From the NCBI RefSeq assembly GCF_037975245.1, contig NC_092576.1, positions 21,575,611 through 21,639,610 on the forward strand: a DNA stretch of 64,000 bases, given 5' to 3'. This stretch comes from Apostichopus japonicus. Lineage: Eukaryota > Echinodermata > Holothuroidea > Aspidochirotida > Stichopodidae. Under the pieces are notes generated by a model that saw only the letters and a program-made list of their open reading frames with translations, had not been told where the DNA came from and ran no database searches. Numbering within the stretch: the stretch's first letter is position 1; every line of letters begins with the position of its first letter. Both the position numbers and the translations under genes were made by a program. Below are positions 21,966 through 34,000 of this stretch, in pieces.

Positions 21966-24909
21966 TCCAACGCTGATGACACACACTAAGCCAACGCAAC
22001 CGACACACACTAAGCCAATGCTGCTGACACACACTTAGCCAACCCTACTGACACACACTAAGCCAACGCTGCTGGCACTAAGTGTGTTAGCAGCGTCGGC
22101 TTAATGTGTGTCAGCAGCGTTGGTTTAGGTTGTGTCAGCAGCGTTTGGCTTAGTGTGTGTCGGCAGGCGTAAGTTAAGTGTGCAGCGTTGAACTAAGTGT
22201 GTCAGTGCAGTGTTGGCTTAGTGTGTGTGTCAGCAAGGTTGGCTTAGTGTTTGTGGGCAGCGTTGGGATAGTATGTGTCAGCAGAATTGGCTTAGTGTGT
22301 GTCAGCAGCGTTGGCTTAGTTTGTGTCACCAGCGTTGGTTTAGGTTGTGTCAGCAGCGTTTGCTTAGTGTGTGTCAGCAGCGTTGAGCTTAGTGTGTGTG
22401 TGCAGGGTTGGCTTAGTGTTTGTGGGTAGTCTTGGCATGGCGTGTGTCAGCAGCGCTGCACACAAACACTAAGTTAACCCTGTACACACAGAGATTGCTT
22501 AGTGTTGCGTGCAGCGTTTGGCTTAGTGTGTCAGCAAGCGTTAGCTTAGTGTGTGTCGGCAGCGTTGGCTTAGTGTGTCTCAGCTGGCGTTGGTTAAGTA
22601 AATGGAGGGCGTTTCCTTAGAGTATGTCAGCAGCGTTTCACTTAGTGTTTTTCGTTAGGCGTTGGATAAGTGTGTTCATCGTTGAGATAATCTTGTGTGC
22701 AGCGTTTGGCTAAGTGTGTTAGCAGCGTTGGCTTAATGTGTGTCAGCAGCGTTGGCTTAGTGTGTGTCAGCAGGGTTGGCTTAGTGTTTGTGGGCAGCGT
22801 TGGGATAGTATGTGTCAGCAGTATTGGCTTAGTGTGTGTCAGCAGCGTTGGTTTAGGTTGTGTCAGCAGCGTTTGCTTAGTGTGTGTCAGCAGCGTTGAG
22901 CTTAGTGTGTGTTTGCAGGGTTGGCTTAGTGTTTGTGGGTAGTGTTGGCGCAGCGTGTGTCAGGAGCGGGTGGGCAGCGTTGGCTTAGTGTGTGAATGTG
23001 TGTTGGCTTAGTGTGTGTCAGCAGCGTTGGCTTAGTGTGTGGCAGCAGCGGTGTCAGTGTGTGTAGCATTGGCAGCAGTGTTTGTGGGCAGTCTTTGGAT
23101 TAGTGTGTCAGCAGCGTTGGCTTAGTGTGTCAGCAGCGTTAGTTTAGTGTGTGTCAGCAGCGTTGGCTTTTAGTGTGTGTGTCAGCAACATTGGCTTAGT
23201 GTCTGTGTGTAGCGTTTGGCTTAGTGTGTGTCGGCAGGCGTTGGTTAAGTGTGCAGCGTTGAGCTTAGTGTGTGAGTAGCGTTTGGCTAAGTGTTTGAAT
23301 GTGTGTTGGCTTAGTGTGTGTAAGCAGCGTTGGCTTAGTATGTGTCGGAAGCATTGGTTTAGTGTGTGTGTGTCAGTAGCGTTTGCTTATTGTGTGTGTG
23401 GAGCGTTTGCTTAGTCTGTGTGCAACGTTGGCTTAGTGTGTGTGTCAGCAGCGTTGGCTTAGTGTGTGTCAGCAGCGTTGGTTTAGTGTGTGTGTGCAGC
23501 GTTCTCTTAGTGTATGTGCAGGGTTGGCTAAGTGTTTGTACGCAGCGTTTCACTTAGTGTGTGTGTCAGCAGCGTTGTTTAAGTGTTTGTGTGTAGCGTT
23601 GGCTTATAGTGTGTGTGTGCAGCGTTGGCTTAGTGTTTGTGTGCAGTGTTTGGCTTAGAGTCTCAGCAGCGTTGGCTTAGTGTGTGTCACCAGCATTGGC
23701 TTAGTGTGTGTCAGCAGCGTTGGGTTAGTGTGTGTAAGCAGCGTTGGTTTAGTGTGTACGTGCAGCGTTTGGCTTCGTGTGTGTGTGCTTATTTTGCTTC
23801 AGCAGCGTTGGTTTACCACAGTAAACAGTGGGTGTCAGCAGCGTTGGCTAAGTGTTTGTGGGCAGTGTTGGCTTAGTTTGTGTCAGCAGCGTTGGCTTAG
23901 TGTGTGTGCAGCGTTGGCTTAGTGTGTGTACAGGGTTGGCTAAGTGGTTGTGTGCAGCGTTGGCTTAGTGTGTGTGCAGGGTTGGCTTAGTGTGTGTCAG
24001 CAGCGTTGGCTTAGTGTATGTGAGCAGCGTTGGCTTAGTATGTGTCAGCAGCGTTGGCTTAGTGTGTGTGCAGCGTTTAACAGCGTTTGGCTTCGTGTGT
24101 GTGTGTGCTTATTTGTTTTCAGCAGCGTTGGTTTACCACAGTAAACAGTGGGTGTCAGCAGCGTTGGCTTAGTGTTTGTGGGCAGTGATGGCTTAGTATG
24201 TGTCAGCAGAGTTGGGCTCTGTGTGTGTCAGCTGCGTTGGCTTAGTGTGTTTCAGCAGCGTTGGCTTAGTGTGTGTGCAGCGTTTAACTTAGTGTGTGTA
24301 CAGGGTTGGCTTATTGTTTGTGTGCAGCGTTGGCTTAGTGTGTGTGCAGGGTTGGCTTAGTGTTTGTGGGCAGGGTTGGCTAAGTGTTTGTGATCAGCGT
24401 TGGCTTACTGTGTGTCAGCAGGGTTGGCTTAATGTGTGTCAGCAGCGTAGTGTGTGTCGGCAGGCGTTGGTTAAGAGTGCAGCGTTGAGCTTAGTGTGTG
24501 AGTGCAGCGTTTGGCTAAATGTGTGTATGTGTGTTGGCTTAGTGTTTGTGGGTAGTGTTGGCTAAGTGTGTCAGCAGCGTTGACTAAGTGTTTGTGTGCA
24601 GCGTTGGCTTAGTGTGTGTGCAGGGTTGGCTTAGTGTTTGTGGGCAGGGTTGGCTAAGTGTTTGTGGGCAGCGTTGGCTTAGTGTGTGTCAGCAGCGTTG
24701 GCTCAGTTAGTGTCAGCAGTGTTGGATTAGTGTGTGTCACTAGCATTTGCTTAGTGTCGTTGGCTTTGGTGTGTTTCAGCAGGCGTTGGCCTAGTGTGTG
24801 TCAGCAGCGTTGGCTTAGTGTGTGTGTCAGCAGCGCTGGCTCAGTTAGTGTCAGCAATGTTGGCTTAGTGTGTGCAGCGTTGGCTTAGTGTTTGTCAGCA
24901 GCTTTTGGC

Positions 24910-27085
24910 TTAGTGTGTGCCAGTAGCGTTGGCATAGTGTGTGTCAGCAGCGTTGGCTTAGTGTGTGACAGCAGGGTTGGCTTAGTGTGTGTCAGCAGCG
25001 TTTGCTAAGTGTGTGTGCAGGGTTGGCTTAGTGTTTGTCAGCAGCGTATTGGCTTAGTGTGTGCCAGTAGCTTTGGCATAGTGTGTGTCAGCAGCGTTGG
25101 CTTATTGTGTGTCAACAGCGTTTGTTTTAGTGTGTGTGCAGTGCTTAGTGTGTGCCAGTAGCGTTGGCATAGTGTGTGTCAGCAGCGTTGGCTTAGTGTG
25201 TGACAGCAGGGTTGGCTTAGTGTGTGTCAGCAGCGTTTGCTAAGTGTGTGTGCAGGGTTGGCTTAGTGTGTGTCGGTAGGCGTTGGCTCAGTGTGTGTCA
25301 GCAGCGTTGGCTTAGTGTGTGTCAAGCAGGGTTGGCTTAGTGTTTGTCAGCAGCTTTTGGCTTAGTGTGTGCCAGTAGCTTTGGCATAGTGTGTGTCAGC
25401 AGCGATGGCTTAGTGTGTGTCAACAGCGTTGCTTTAGTGTGTTGCTGGTTTTGGCTTAGTGTGTTTCAGCAGGCGTTGGCTTAGTGTGTGTCAGCAGCGT
25501 TTGTTTAGTGTGTGTGTGCAGTGCTTAGTGTGTGCCAGTAGCGTTGGTATAATGTGTGTCAACAGCGTTGGCTTAGTGTGTGCCAGCAGGGTTGGCTTAG
25601 TGTGTGTCAGCAGCGTTTGTTTAGTGTGTGTGCAGTGCTTAGTGTGTGTGTGCAGCGTTGGCTTAGTGTTTGTCAGCAGCGTTTGTTTTAGTGTGTGCCA
25701 GTAGCTTTGGCATAGTGTGTGTCAGCAGCGTTGGCTTATTGTGTGTCAACAGCGTTTGTTTTAGTGTGTGTGCAGTGCTTAGTGTGTGCCAGTAGCGTTG
25801 GCATAGTGTGTGTCAGCAGCGTTGGCTTAGTGTGTGACAGCAGGGTTGGCTTAGTGTGTGTCAGCAGCGTTTGCTAAGTGTGTGTGCAGGGTTGGCTTAG
25901 TGTTTGTCAGCAGCGTATTGGCTTAGTGTGTGCCAGTAGCTTTGGCATAGTGTGTGTCAGCAGCGTTGGCTTATTGTGTGTCAACAGCGTTTGTTTTAGT
26001 GTGTGTGCAGTGCTTAGTGTGTGCCAGTAGCGTTGGCATAGTGTGTGTCAGCAGCGTTGGCTTAGTGTGTGACAGCAGGGTTGGCTTAGTGTGTGTCAGC
26101 AGCGTTTGCTAAGTGTGTGTGCAGGGTTGGCTTAGTGTGTGTCGGTAGGCGTTGGCTCAGTGTGTGTCAGCAGCGTTGGCTTAGTGTGTGTCAAGCAGGG
26201 TTGGCTTAGTGTTTGTCAGCAGCTTTTGGCTTAGTGTGTGCCAGTAGCTTTGGCATAGTGTGTGTCAGCAGCGATGGCTTAGTGTGTGTCAACAGCGTTG
26301 CTTTAGTGTGTTGCTGGTTTTGGCTTAGTGTGTTTCAGCAGGCGTTGGCTTAGTGTGTGTCAGCAGCGTTTGTTTAGTGTGTGTGTGCAGTGCTTAGTGT
26401 GTGCCAGTAGCGTTGGTATAATGTGTGTCAACAGCGTTGGCTTAGTGTGTGCCAGCAGGGTTGGCTTAGTGTGTGTCAGCAGCGTTTGTTTAGTGTGTGT
26501 GCAGTGCTTAGTGTGTGTGTGCAGCGTTGGCTTAGTGTTTGTCAGCAGCGTTTGTTTTAGTGTGTGCCAGTAGCTTTGGCATAGTGTGTGTCAGCAGCGT
26601 TGGCTTATTGTGTGTCAACAGCGTTTGTTTTAGTGTGTGTGCAGTGCTTAGTGTGTGCCAGTAGCGTTGGCATAGTGTGTGTCAGCAGCGTTGGCTTAGT
26701 GTGTGACAGCAGGGTTGGCTTAGTGTGTGTCAGCAGCGTTTGCTAAGTGTGTGTGCAGGGTTGGCTTAGTGTTTGTCAGCAGCGTATTTTGGCTTAGTGT
26801 GTGCCAGTAGCTTTGGCATAGTGTGTGTCAGCAGCGTTGGCTTATTGTGTGTCAACAGCGTTTGTTTTAGTGTGTGTGCAGTACTTAGTGTGTGCCAGTA
26901 GCGTTGGCATAGTGTGTGTCAGCAGCGTTGGCTTAGTGTGTGACAGCAGGGTTGGCTTAGTGTGTGTCAGCAGCGTTTGCTAAGTGTGTGTGCAGGGTTG
27001 GCTTAGTGTGTGTCGGTAGGCGTTGGCTTAGTGTGTGTCAGCAGCGTTGGCTTAGTGTGTGTCAAGCAGGGTTGGCTTAGTGTGT
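24910..27085 (+). repeat. 869-bp tandem repeat, about 2.5 copies
   Basis: The string at 25459-25704 recurs without visible change at 26328-26573, and the surrounding monomers (24910 on, 25779 on, 26648 on) follow the same variant order before diverging at about 27085. It is specific to the right arm. Confidence 0.85.
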
Positions 27086-28079
27086 ATCAGCATCGTTTGC
27101 TGAGTCTGTGTGTGTGCAGTGTTGGCTTATTGTTTGTGTGCAGCGTTGGTTTGGCTAAGTGTGTCAGCAGCGTTGGCTTAGTGTGTGTCAGCAGGGTTGG
27201 CTTAGTGTGTGTCAGCAGCGTTTGTTTAGTGTGTGTGCAGTGCTTAGTGTGTGTGTGCAGCGTTGGCTTAGTGTTTGTCAGTAGCGTTTGGCTTAGTGTG
27301 TGCCAGTAGCTTTGGCATAGTGTGTGCCAGTAGCGTTGGCATAGTGTGTGTCAGCAGCGTTGGCTTAGTGTGTGTCAGCAGCGTTGGCTTAGTGTGTGTC
27401 AGCATCGTTTGCTTAGTGTGTGTGTGTGCAGTGTTGGCTTATTGTTTGTGCGCAGTGTTGGTTTGGCTAAGTGTGTCAGCAGCGTTGGCTTAGTGTGTGT
27501 CAGCAGGGTTGGCTTAGTGTGTCAGCAGCGTTTGCTTAGAGTGTGTGCAGGGTTGGCTTAGTGTGTGTCGGTAGGCGTTGGCTTAGTGTGTGTCAGCAGC
27601 GTTAGCTAAGTGTGTGTCAGCAGCGTTGGCTCAGTTAGTGTCAGCAGTGTTGGTTTAGTGTGTGTCCCTAGCATTTGCTTAGTGTGTATCAGCATCGTTG
27701 GCTTAGGTGTGTTTCAGCAGGCGTTGGCCTAGTGTGTCAGCAGCGTTTGTTTTAGTGTATGTGCAGTGCTTAGTGTGTGCCAGTAGCATTGGCATAGTGT
27801 GTGTCAGCAGCGTTGGCTTAGTGTGTGACAGCAGGGTTGGCTTAGTGTGTGTCAGCAGCGTTTGCTTAGTGTGTGTCAGCAGGGTTGGCTTAGTGTGTGT
27901 CAGCAGCGTTTGTTTAGTGTGTGTGCAGTGCTTAGTGTGTGTGTGCAGCGTTGGCTTAGTGTTTGTCAGCAGCGTTTGGCTTAGTGTGTGCCAGTAGCTT
28001 TGGCATAGTGTGTGCCAGTAGCGTTGGCATAGTGTGTGTCAGCAGCGTTGGCTTAGTGTGTGTCAGCAGGGTTGGCTTA

Positions 28080-31000
28080 GTGTGTCAGCAGCGTTTGCTT
28101 AGAGTGTGTGCAGGGTTGGCTTAGTGTGTGTCGGTAGGCGTTGGCTTAGTGTGTGTCAGCAGCGTTAGCTAAGTGTGTGTCAGCAGCGTTGGCTCAGTTA
28201 GTGTCAGCAGTGTTGGTTTAGTGTGTGTCACTAGCATTTGCTTAGTGTGTGTCAGCATCGTTGGCTTAGGTGTGTTTCAGCAGGCGTTGGCCTAGTGTGT
28301 CGGCAGGGTTGGCTTAGTGTGTGTGTGCAGCGTTGGCTTAGTGTTTGTCAGCAGCGTTTGGCTTAGTGTGTGCCAGTAGCTTTGGCATAGTGTGTGTCAG
28401 CAGCGTTGGCTTAGAGTGTGTCAACAGCGTTCCTTTAGTGTGTTGCTGGTTTTGGCTTAGTGTGTTTCAGCAGGCGTTGGCTTAGTGTGTGTCAGCAGCG
28501 TTTGTTTTAGTGTATGTGCAGTGCTTAGTGTGTGCCAGTAGCGTTGGCCTAGTGTGTGTCAGCAGCGTTGGCTTAGTGTGTGTCAGCAGGGTTGGCTTAG
28601 TGTGTGTCAGCAGCGTTTGTTTAGTGTGTGTGTGTGCAGTGCTTGGATTAGTGTGTGTCACTAGCATTTGCTTAGTGTGTGTCAGCATCGTTTGCTTAGT
28701 GTGTGTGTGTGTTCAGTGTTGGCTTTTTGTTTGTGCGCAGCGTTGGTTTGGCTAAGTGTGTCAGCAGCGTTGGCTTAGTGTGTGTCAGCAGGGTTGGCTT
28801 AGTGTGTGTCAGCAGCGTTTGTTTAGTGTGTGTGCAGTGCTTAGTGTGTGTGCAGCGTTGGCTTAGTGTTTGTCAGCAGCGTTGGCTTAGTGTGTGTCAG
28901 CAGGGTTGGCTTAGTGTGTGTCAGCAGCGTTTGCTAATTGTGTGTCAGCAGCGTTGGCTCAGTTAGTGTCAGCAGTGTTGGATTAGTGTGTGTCACTAGC
29001 ATTTGCTTAGTGTGTGTCAGCATTATTGGCTTAGATGTGTTTCAGCAGGCGTTGGCCTAGTGTGTCAGCAACGTTGGCTTATTGTGTGTCGGTAGGCGTT
29101 GGTTTAAATGGGTGGCAGGCGTTGGCTGTGTGTGTGTGTGCAGCGTTTATCTTAGTGTGTCAATTGCGTTGGCTTAGTGTGTGTTAGTCTGTGGCTTAGT
29201 TTGGGTAAGTGTGCCTGTGTGAGTGCAGCGTTTGGCTTAGTGTGTGTGTAGGGTTGGCTTAGTGTGTGTCAGCAGCGTTTGCTAAGTGTGTGTGTCTGCA
29301 GCGCTGGCTTTGTGTGCAGGGTTGGCTTAGTGTGTGTGTGCAGCGTTGGCTTTGTGTTTGTGTGCAGCCTTGGCTTTAGTGTGTGTCAGCAGCGTTGGCT
29401 TAGTGTGTGTCAGTAGCGTTTGCTTAGTGTGTGTCAGCAGCGTTGGCTTATTTTGTTTCAGCAGCGTTGGTTTAGTGTGTCGGCAGGCGTTGGCTTAGTT
29501 TGTCGGCAGGCGTTGGCTTAGTGTGTGTGAGCAGCCTTTATCTTAGTATGTGGCAGCAGTGTTGGCTTAGTGTTTGTCAGCAGCGCTGGCTTAGTTTGTG
29601 TCAGCTGCCTTGGTTTAGTGTGTGTCAGCAGCGTTGGCTTAGTTTGCGTCAGCAGCGTTGGTCTAGTGTGTGTCAGCAGGCGTTGGTTAAGTGTGTTGCA
29701 CGCGTTGGTTTAGTGTGTGGCAAGCGTTGGCTTCTTGTGTGTGTCAGCAGGCGTTGGTTAAGTGTGTTGCACGCGTTGGTTTAGTGTGTGGCAAGCGTTG
29801 GCTTCTTGTGTGTCAGCAGTGTTGGCTTAATGTTCGAGCAGCGTTGGCTTATTGTGTGTCGGTAGGCGTTGGTTAAATGGGTGGCAGGCGTTGGCTGTGT
29901 GTGTGTGCAGCGTTTATCTTAAGTGTGTCACCTGCGTTGGCTTAGTCTGTGTCAGCAGCGTTGGGTAAGTGTGTGTCGGATGGCGTTGGCTTATTTTGTT
30001 TCAGCAGCGTTGGCTTAGTGTATGTCGGCAGCGTTGGCTTAGTTTGTGTCAGCAGCGTTGTTATAGTGTGTGTCGGATGGCGTTGGTTTAGTGTGTGGCA
30101 GGCGTTGGCTTATTGTGTCACCAGCGTTGGCTTAATGTGTGTCAGCAGCGTTCGCTTAGTGTGTCAGCAGACGTTGGTTTAGAGTGTGTAGCAGGCGATG
30201 GCTTAGTGTGTGTGTGTGCAGCGTTTATGTTAGTGTGTCAGCAGCGTTGGTTAAGTGTGTGGCAAGCGTTGGCTTAGTGTGTGTCAGCAGCGTTGGCTTA
30301 GTGTGTCGGCAGGCGTTGGGTAAAAGTGTGGCAGGCGTCGACTGTGTGTGTGCAGCCTTTATCTTAGTGTGTCAGCAGCGTTGGCTCAGTGTGTGTCAGC
30401 AGCGTTGGCTTAGTGTTGGCTTAGTGTGTGTCAGCAGCATTGGCTTAGTGTGTCAGCAGCAATTGGCTTAGTGTGTCGGCAGGCGTTGGGTAAAAGTGTG
30501 GCAGGCGTTGACTGTGTGTGCAGCCTTTATCTTAGTGTGTCAGCAACGTTGGTTAGTGTGTGTCAGCAGCGTTGTCTAAGTGTGTGTCAGCAGCGTTTGG
30601 CTTAGTGTGTGTTCAGCGTTAACTTAGTGTGTGTCAGCAGCGGTGACTTAATGTGTGTCAGCAGCGTTGGCCTTTTGTGTCAGCAGTGTTGGCTTAGTGT
30701 GTGTGTCAGCAGCGTTGGCTAAGTGTGTGTCGGCAGCGTTGGCATTTTGTGTGCAGCGTTGGTTAAGTGTTAGTGTATGTGTGAAGCCTTGGCTTAGTGT
30801 GTGTCAGCAGCGTTGGCTTAGTGTGAATATGCAGCGTTTGGCTTAGTTTGTGTCAGCAATGTGTTGGTTTAGTGTGTGTGGCCGGCGTTGGCTTAGTGTG
30901 TCAGCAGCGTTGGCCTTATGTGTAACAGCAGTGCTGGCTTAGTGTGTGTCAGCAGCGTTTGGTTTAGTGTGTGTCAGCAGCGTTGGCTTAATGTGTGTCA

Positions 31001-34000
31001 GCAGTGTTGGCTTAGTTTGTGTCAGCAATGTGTTGGTTTAGTGTGTGTGGCCGGCGTTGGCTTAGTGTGTCAGCAGCGTTGGTCTTATGTGTAACAGCAG
31101 TGCTGGCTTAGTGTGTGTCAGCAACGTTGGCTTAGTGTGTGTCAACAGCGTTCCTTTAGTATGTTGCTGGTTTTGGCTTAGTGTGTTTCAGCAGGCGTTG
31201 GCTTAGTGTGTGTCAGAAGCGTTTGTTTTAGTGTATGTGCAGTGCTTAGTGTGTGCCAGTAGCGTTGGCATAGTGTGTGTGTGCAGCGTTGGCTTAGTGT
31301 TTGTCAGCAGCGTTTGGCTTAGTGTGTCAGCAGCGTTGGCTCAGTTTGTGTCAGCAGTGTTGGATTAGTGTGTGTCACTAGCATTTGCTTAGTGTGTGTC
31401 AGCATCGTTTTCTTAGTGTGTGTGTGTGCAGTGTTGGCTTTTTGTTTGTGCGCAGCGTTGGTTTGGCTAAGTGTGTCAGCAGCGTTGGCTTAGTGTGTGT
31501 CAGCAGGGTTGGCTTAGTGTGTGTCAGCAGCGTTTGTTTAGTGTGTGTGCAGTGCTTAGTGTGTGTGTGCAGCGTTGGCTTAGTGTTTGTCAGCAGCGTT
31601 TGGCTTAGTGTGTGCCAGTAGCTTTGGCATAGTGTGTGCCAGTAGCGTTGGCATAGTGTGTGTCAGCAGCGTTGGCTTAGTGTGTGTCAGCAGGGTTGGC
31701 TTAGTGTGTCAGCAGCGTTTGCTTAGAGTGTGTGCAGGGTTGGCTTAGTGTGTGTCGGTAGGCGTTGGCTTAGTGTGTGTCAGCAGCGTTAGCTAAGTGT
31801 GTGTCAGCAGCGTTGGCTCAGTTAGTGTCAGCAGTGTTGGTTTAGTGTGTGTCACTAGCATTTGCTTAGTGTGTGTCAGCATCGTTGGCTTAGGTGTGTT
31901 TCAGCAGGCGTTGGCCTAGTGTGTCGGCAGGGTTGGCTTAGTGTGTGTGTGCAGCGTTGGCTTAGTGTTTGTCAGCAGCGTTTGGCTTAGTGTGTGCCAG
32001 TAGCTTTGGCATAGTGTGTGTCAGCAGCGTTGGCTTAGTGTGTGTCAACAGCGTTCCTTTAGTGTGTTGCTGGTTTTGGCTTAGTGTGTTTCAGCAGGCG
32101 TTGGCTTAGTGTGTGTCAGCAGAGTTTGTTTTAGTGTATGTGCAGTGCTTAGTGTGTGCCAGTAGCGTTGGCCTAGTGTGTGTCAGCAGCGTTGGCTTAG
32201 TGTGTGTCAGCAGGGTTGGCTTAGTGTGTGTCAGCAGCGTTTGTTTAGTGTGTGTGTGTGCAGTGCTTGGATTAGTGTGTGTCACTAGCATTTGCTTAGT
32301 GTGTGTCAGCATCGTTTGCTTAGTGTGTGTGTGTGTTCAGTGTTGGCTTTTTGTTTGTGCGCAGCGTTGGTTTGGCTAAGTGTGTCAGCAGCGTTGGCTT
32401 AGTGTGTGTCAGCAGGGTTGGCTTAGTGTCAGCAGCGTTTGTTTAGTGTGTGTGCAGTGCTTAGTGTGTGTGCAGCGTTGGCTTAGTGTTTGTCAGCAGC
32501 GTTGGCTTAGTGTGTGTCAGCAGGGTTGGCTTAGTGTGTGCCAGTAGCTTTGGCATAGTGTGTGCCAGTAGCGTTGGCATAGTGTGTGTCAGCATCGTTG
32601 GCATAGTGTGTGTCAGCAGCGTTGGCTTAGTGTGTGTCAGCAGGGTTGGCTTAGTGTGTCAGCAGCGTTTGCTTAGAGTGTGTGCAGGGTTGGCTTAGTG
32701 TGTGTCGGTAGGCGTTGGCTTAGTGTGTGTCAGCAGCGTTAGCTAAGTGTGTGTCAGCAGCGTTGGCTCAGTTAGTGTCAGCAGTGTTGGTTTAGTGTGT
32801 GTCACTAGCATTTGCTTAGTGTGTGTCAGCAGCGTTTGCTTAGAGTGTGTGCAGGGTTGGCTTAGTGTGTGTCGGTAGGCGTTGGCTTAGTGTGTGTCAG
32901 CAGCGTTAGCTAAGTGTGTGTCAGCAGCGTTGGCTCAGTTAGTGTCAGCAGTGTTGGTTTAGTGTGTGTCACTAGCATTTGCTTAGTGTGTGTCAGCATC
33001 GTTGGCTTAGGTGTGTTTCAGCAGGCGTTGGCCTAGTGTGTCGGCAGGGTTGGCTTAGTGTGTGTGTGCAGCGTTGGCTTAGTGTTTGTCAGCAGCGTTT
33101 GGCTTAGTGTGTGCCAGTAGCTTTGGCATAGTGTGTGTCAGCAGCGTTGGCTTAGTGTGTGTCAACAGCGTTCCTTTTGTGTGTTGCTGGTTTTGGCTTA
33201 GTGTGTTTCAGCAGGCGTTGGCTTAGTGTGTGTCAGCAGCGTTTGTTTTAGTGTATGTGCAGTGCTTAGTGTGTGCCAGTAGCGTTGGCCTAGTGTGTGT
33301 CAGCAGCGTTGGCTTAGTGTGTGTCAGCAGGGTTGGCTTAGTGTGTGTCAGCAGCGTTTGTTTAGTGTGTGTGTGTGCAGTGCTTGGATTAGTGTGTGTC
33401 ACTAGCATTTGCTTAGTGTGTGTCAGCATCGTTTGCTTAGTGTGTGTGTGTGTTCAGTGTTGGCTTTTTGTTTGTGCGCAGCGTTGGTTTGGCTAAGTGT
33501 GTCAGCAGCGTTGGCTTAGTGTGTGTCAGCAGGGTTGGCTTAGTGTGTGTCAGCAGCGTTTGTTTAGTGTGTGTGCAGTGCTTAGTGTGTGTGCAGCGTT
33601 GGCTTAGTGTTTGTCAGCAGCGTTGGCTTAGTGTGTGTCAGCAGGGTTGGCTTAGTGTGTGTCAGCAGCGTTTGCTAATTGTGTGTCAGCAGCGTTGGCT
33701 CAGTTAGTGTCAGCAGTGTTGGATTAGTGTGTGTCACTAGCATTTGCTTAGTGTGTGTCAGCATTATTGGCTTAGATGTGTTTCAGCAGGCGTTGGCCTA
33801 GTGTGTCAGCAACGTTGGCTTATTGTGTGTCGGTAGGCGTTGGTTTAAATGGGTGGCAGGCGTTGGCTGTGTGTGTGTGTGCAGCGTTTATCTTAGTGTG
33901 TCAATTGCGTTGGCTTAGTGTGTGTTAGTCTGTGGCTTAGTTTGGGTAAGTGTGCCTGTGTGAGTGCAGCGTTTGGCTTAGTGTGTGTGTAGGGTTGGCT

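Larger units (their letters stand above)
1504..22080 (+). repeat. Left arm of giant inverted duplication
   Basis: From GCGATATG at 1504 inward, every block recurs in the same order on the opposite strand up to 54003: LTR, GATGTCAA tandem repeat, CCGGGTACCCGGG block, 130-bp tandem unit, 285-bp array, 24-bp minisatellite. In 2881-3180 I counted about 7 differences from the right arm (about 98% identity); within the LTR identity is nearer 95%. The left boundary falls inside the LTR, 98 bp from its outer end. This arm is about 20.6 kb, shorter than the right because the 285-bp and 24-bp arrays have fewer copies. Confidence 0.9.
10284..22080 (-). repeat. 24-bp minisatellite, left arm
   Basis: The core on the minus strand is GCAGCGTTGGCTTAGTG followed by alternating GT, giving 24 bp (21-26 with variants). 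On the plus strand it reads as CACTAAGCCAACGCTGC-type repeats with CA runs. Because 24 is a multiple of three, frames stay open as octapeptide repeats: QQRWLSVC and SSVGLVCV on one strand, THTKPTLL on the other. Such frames are artefacts of the repeat. The outer edge (10300-10380) matches the right-arm edge (40470-40555), so both came from one ancestral array end. Confidence 0.95.
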
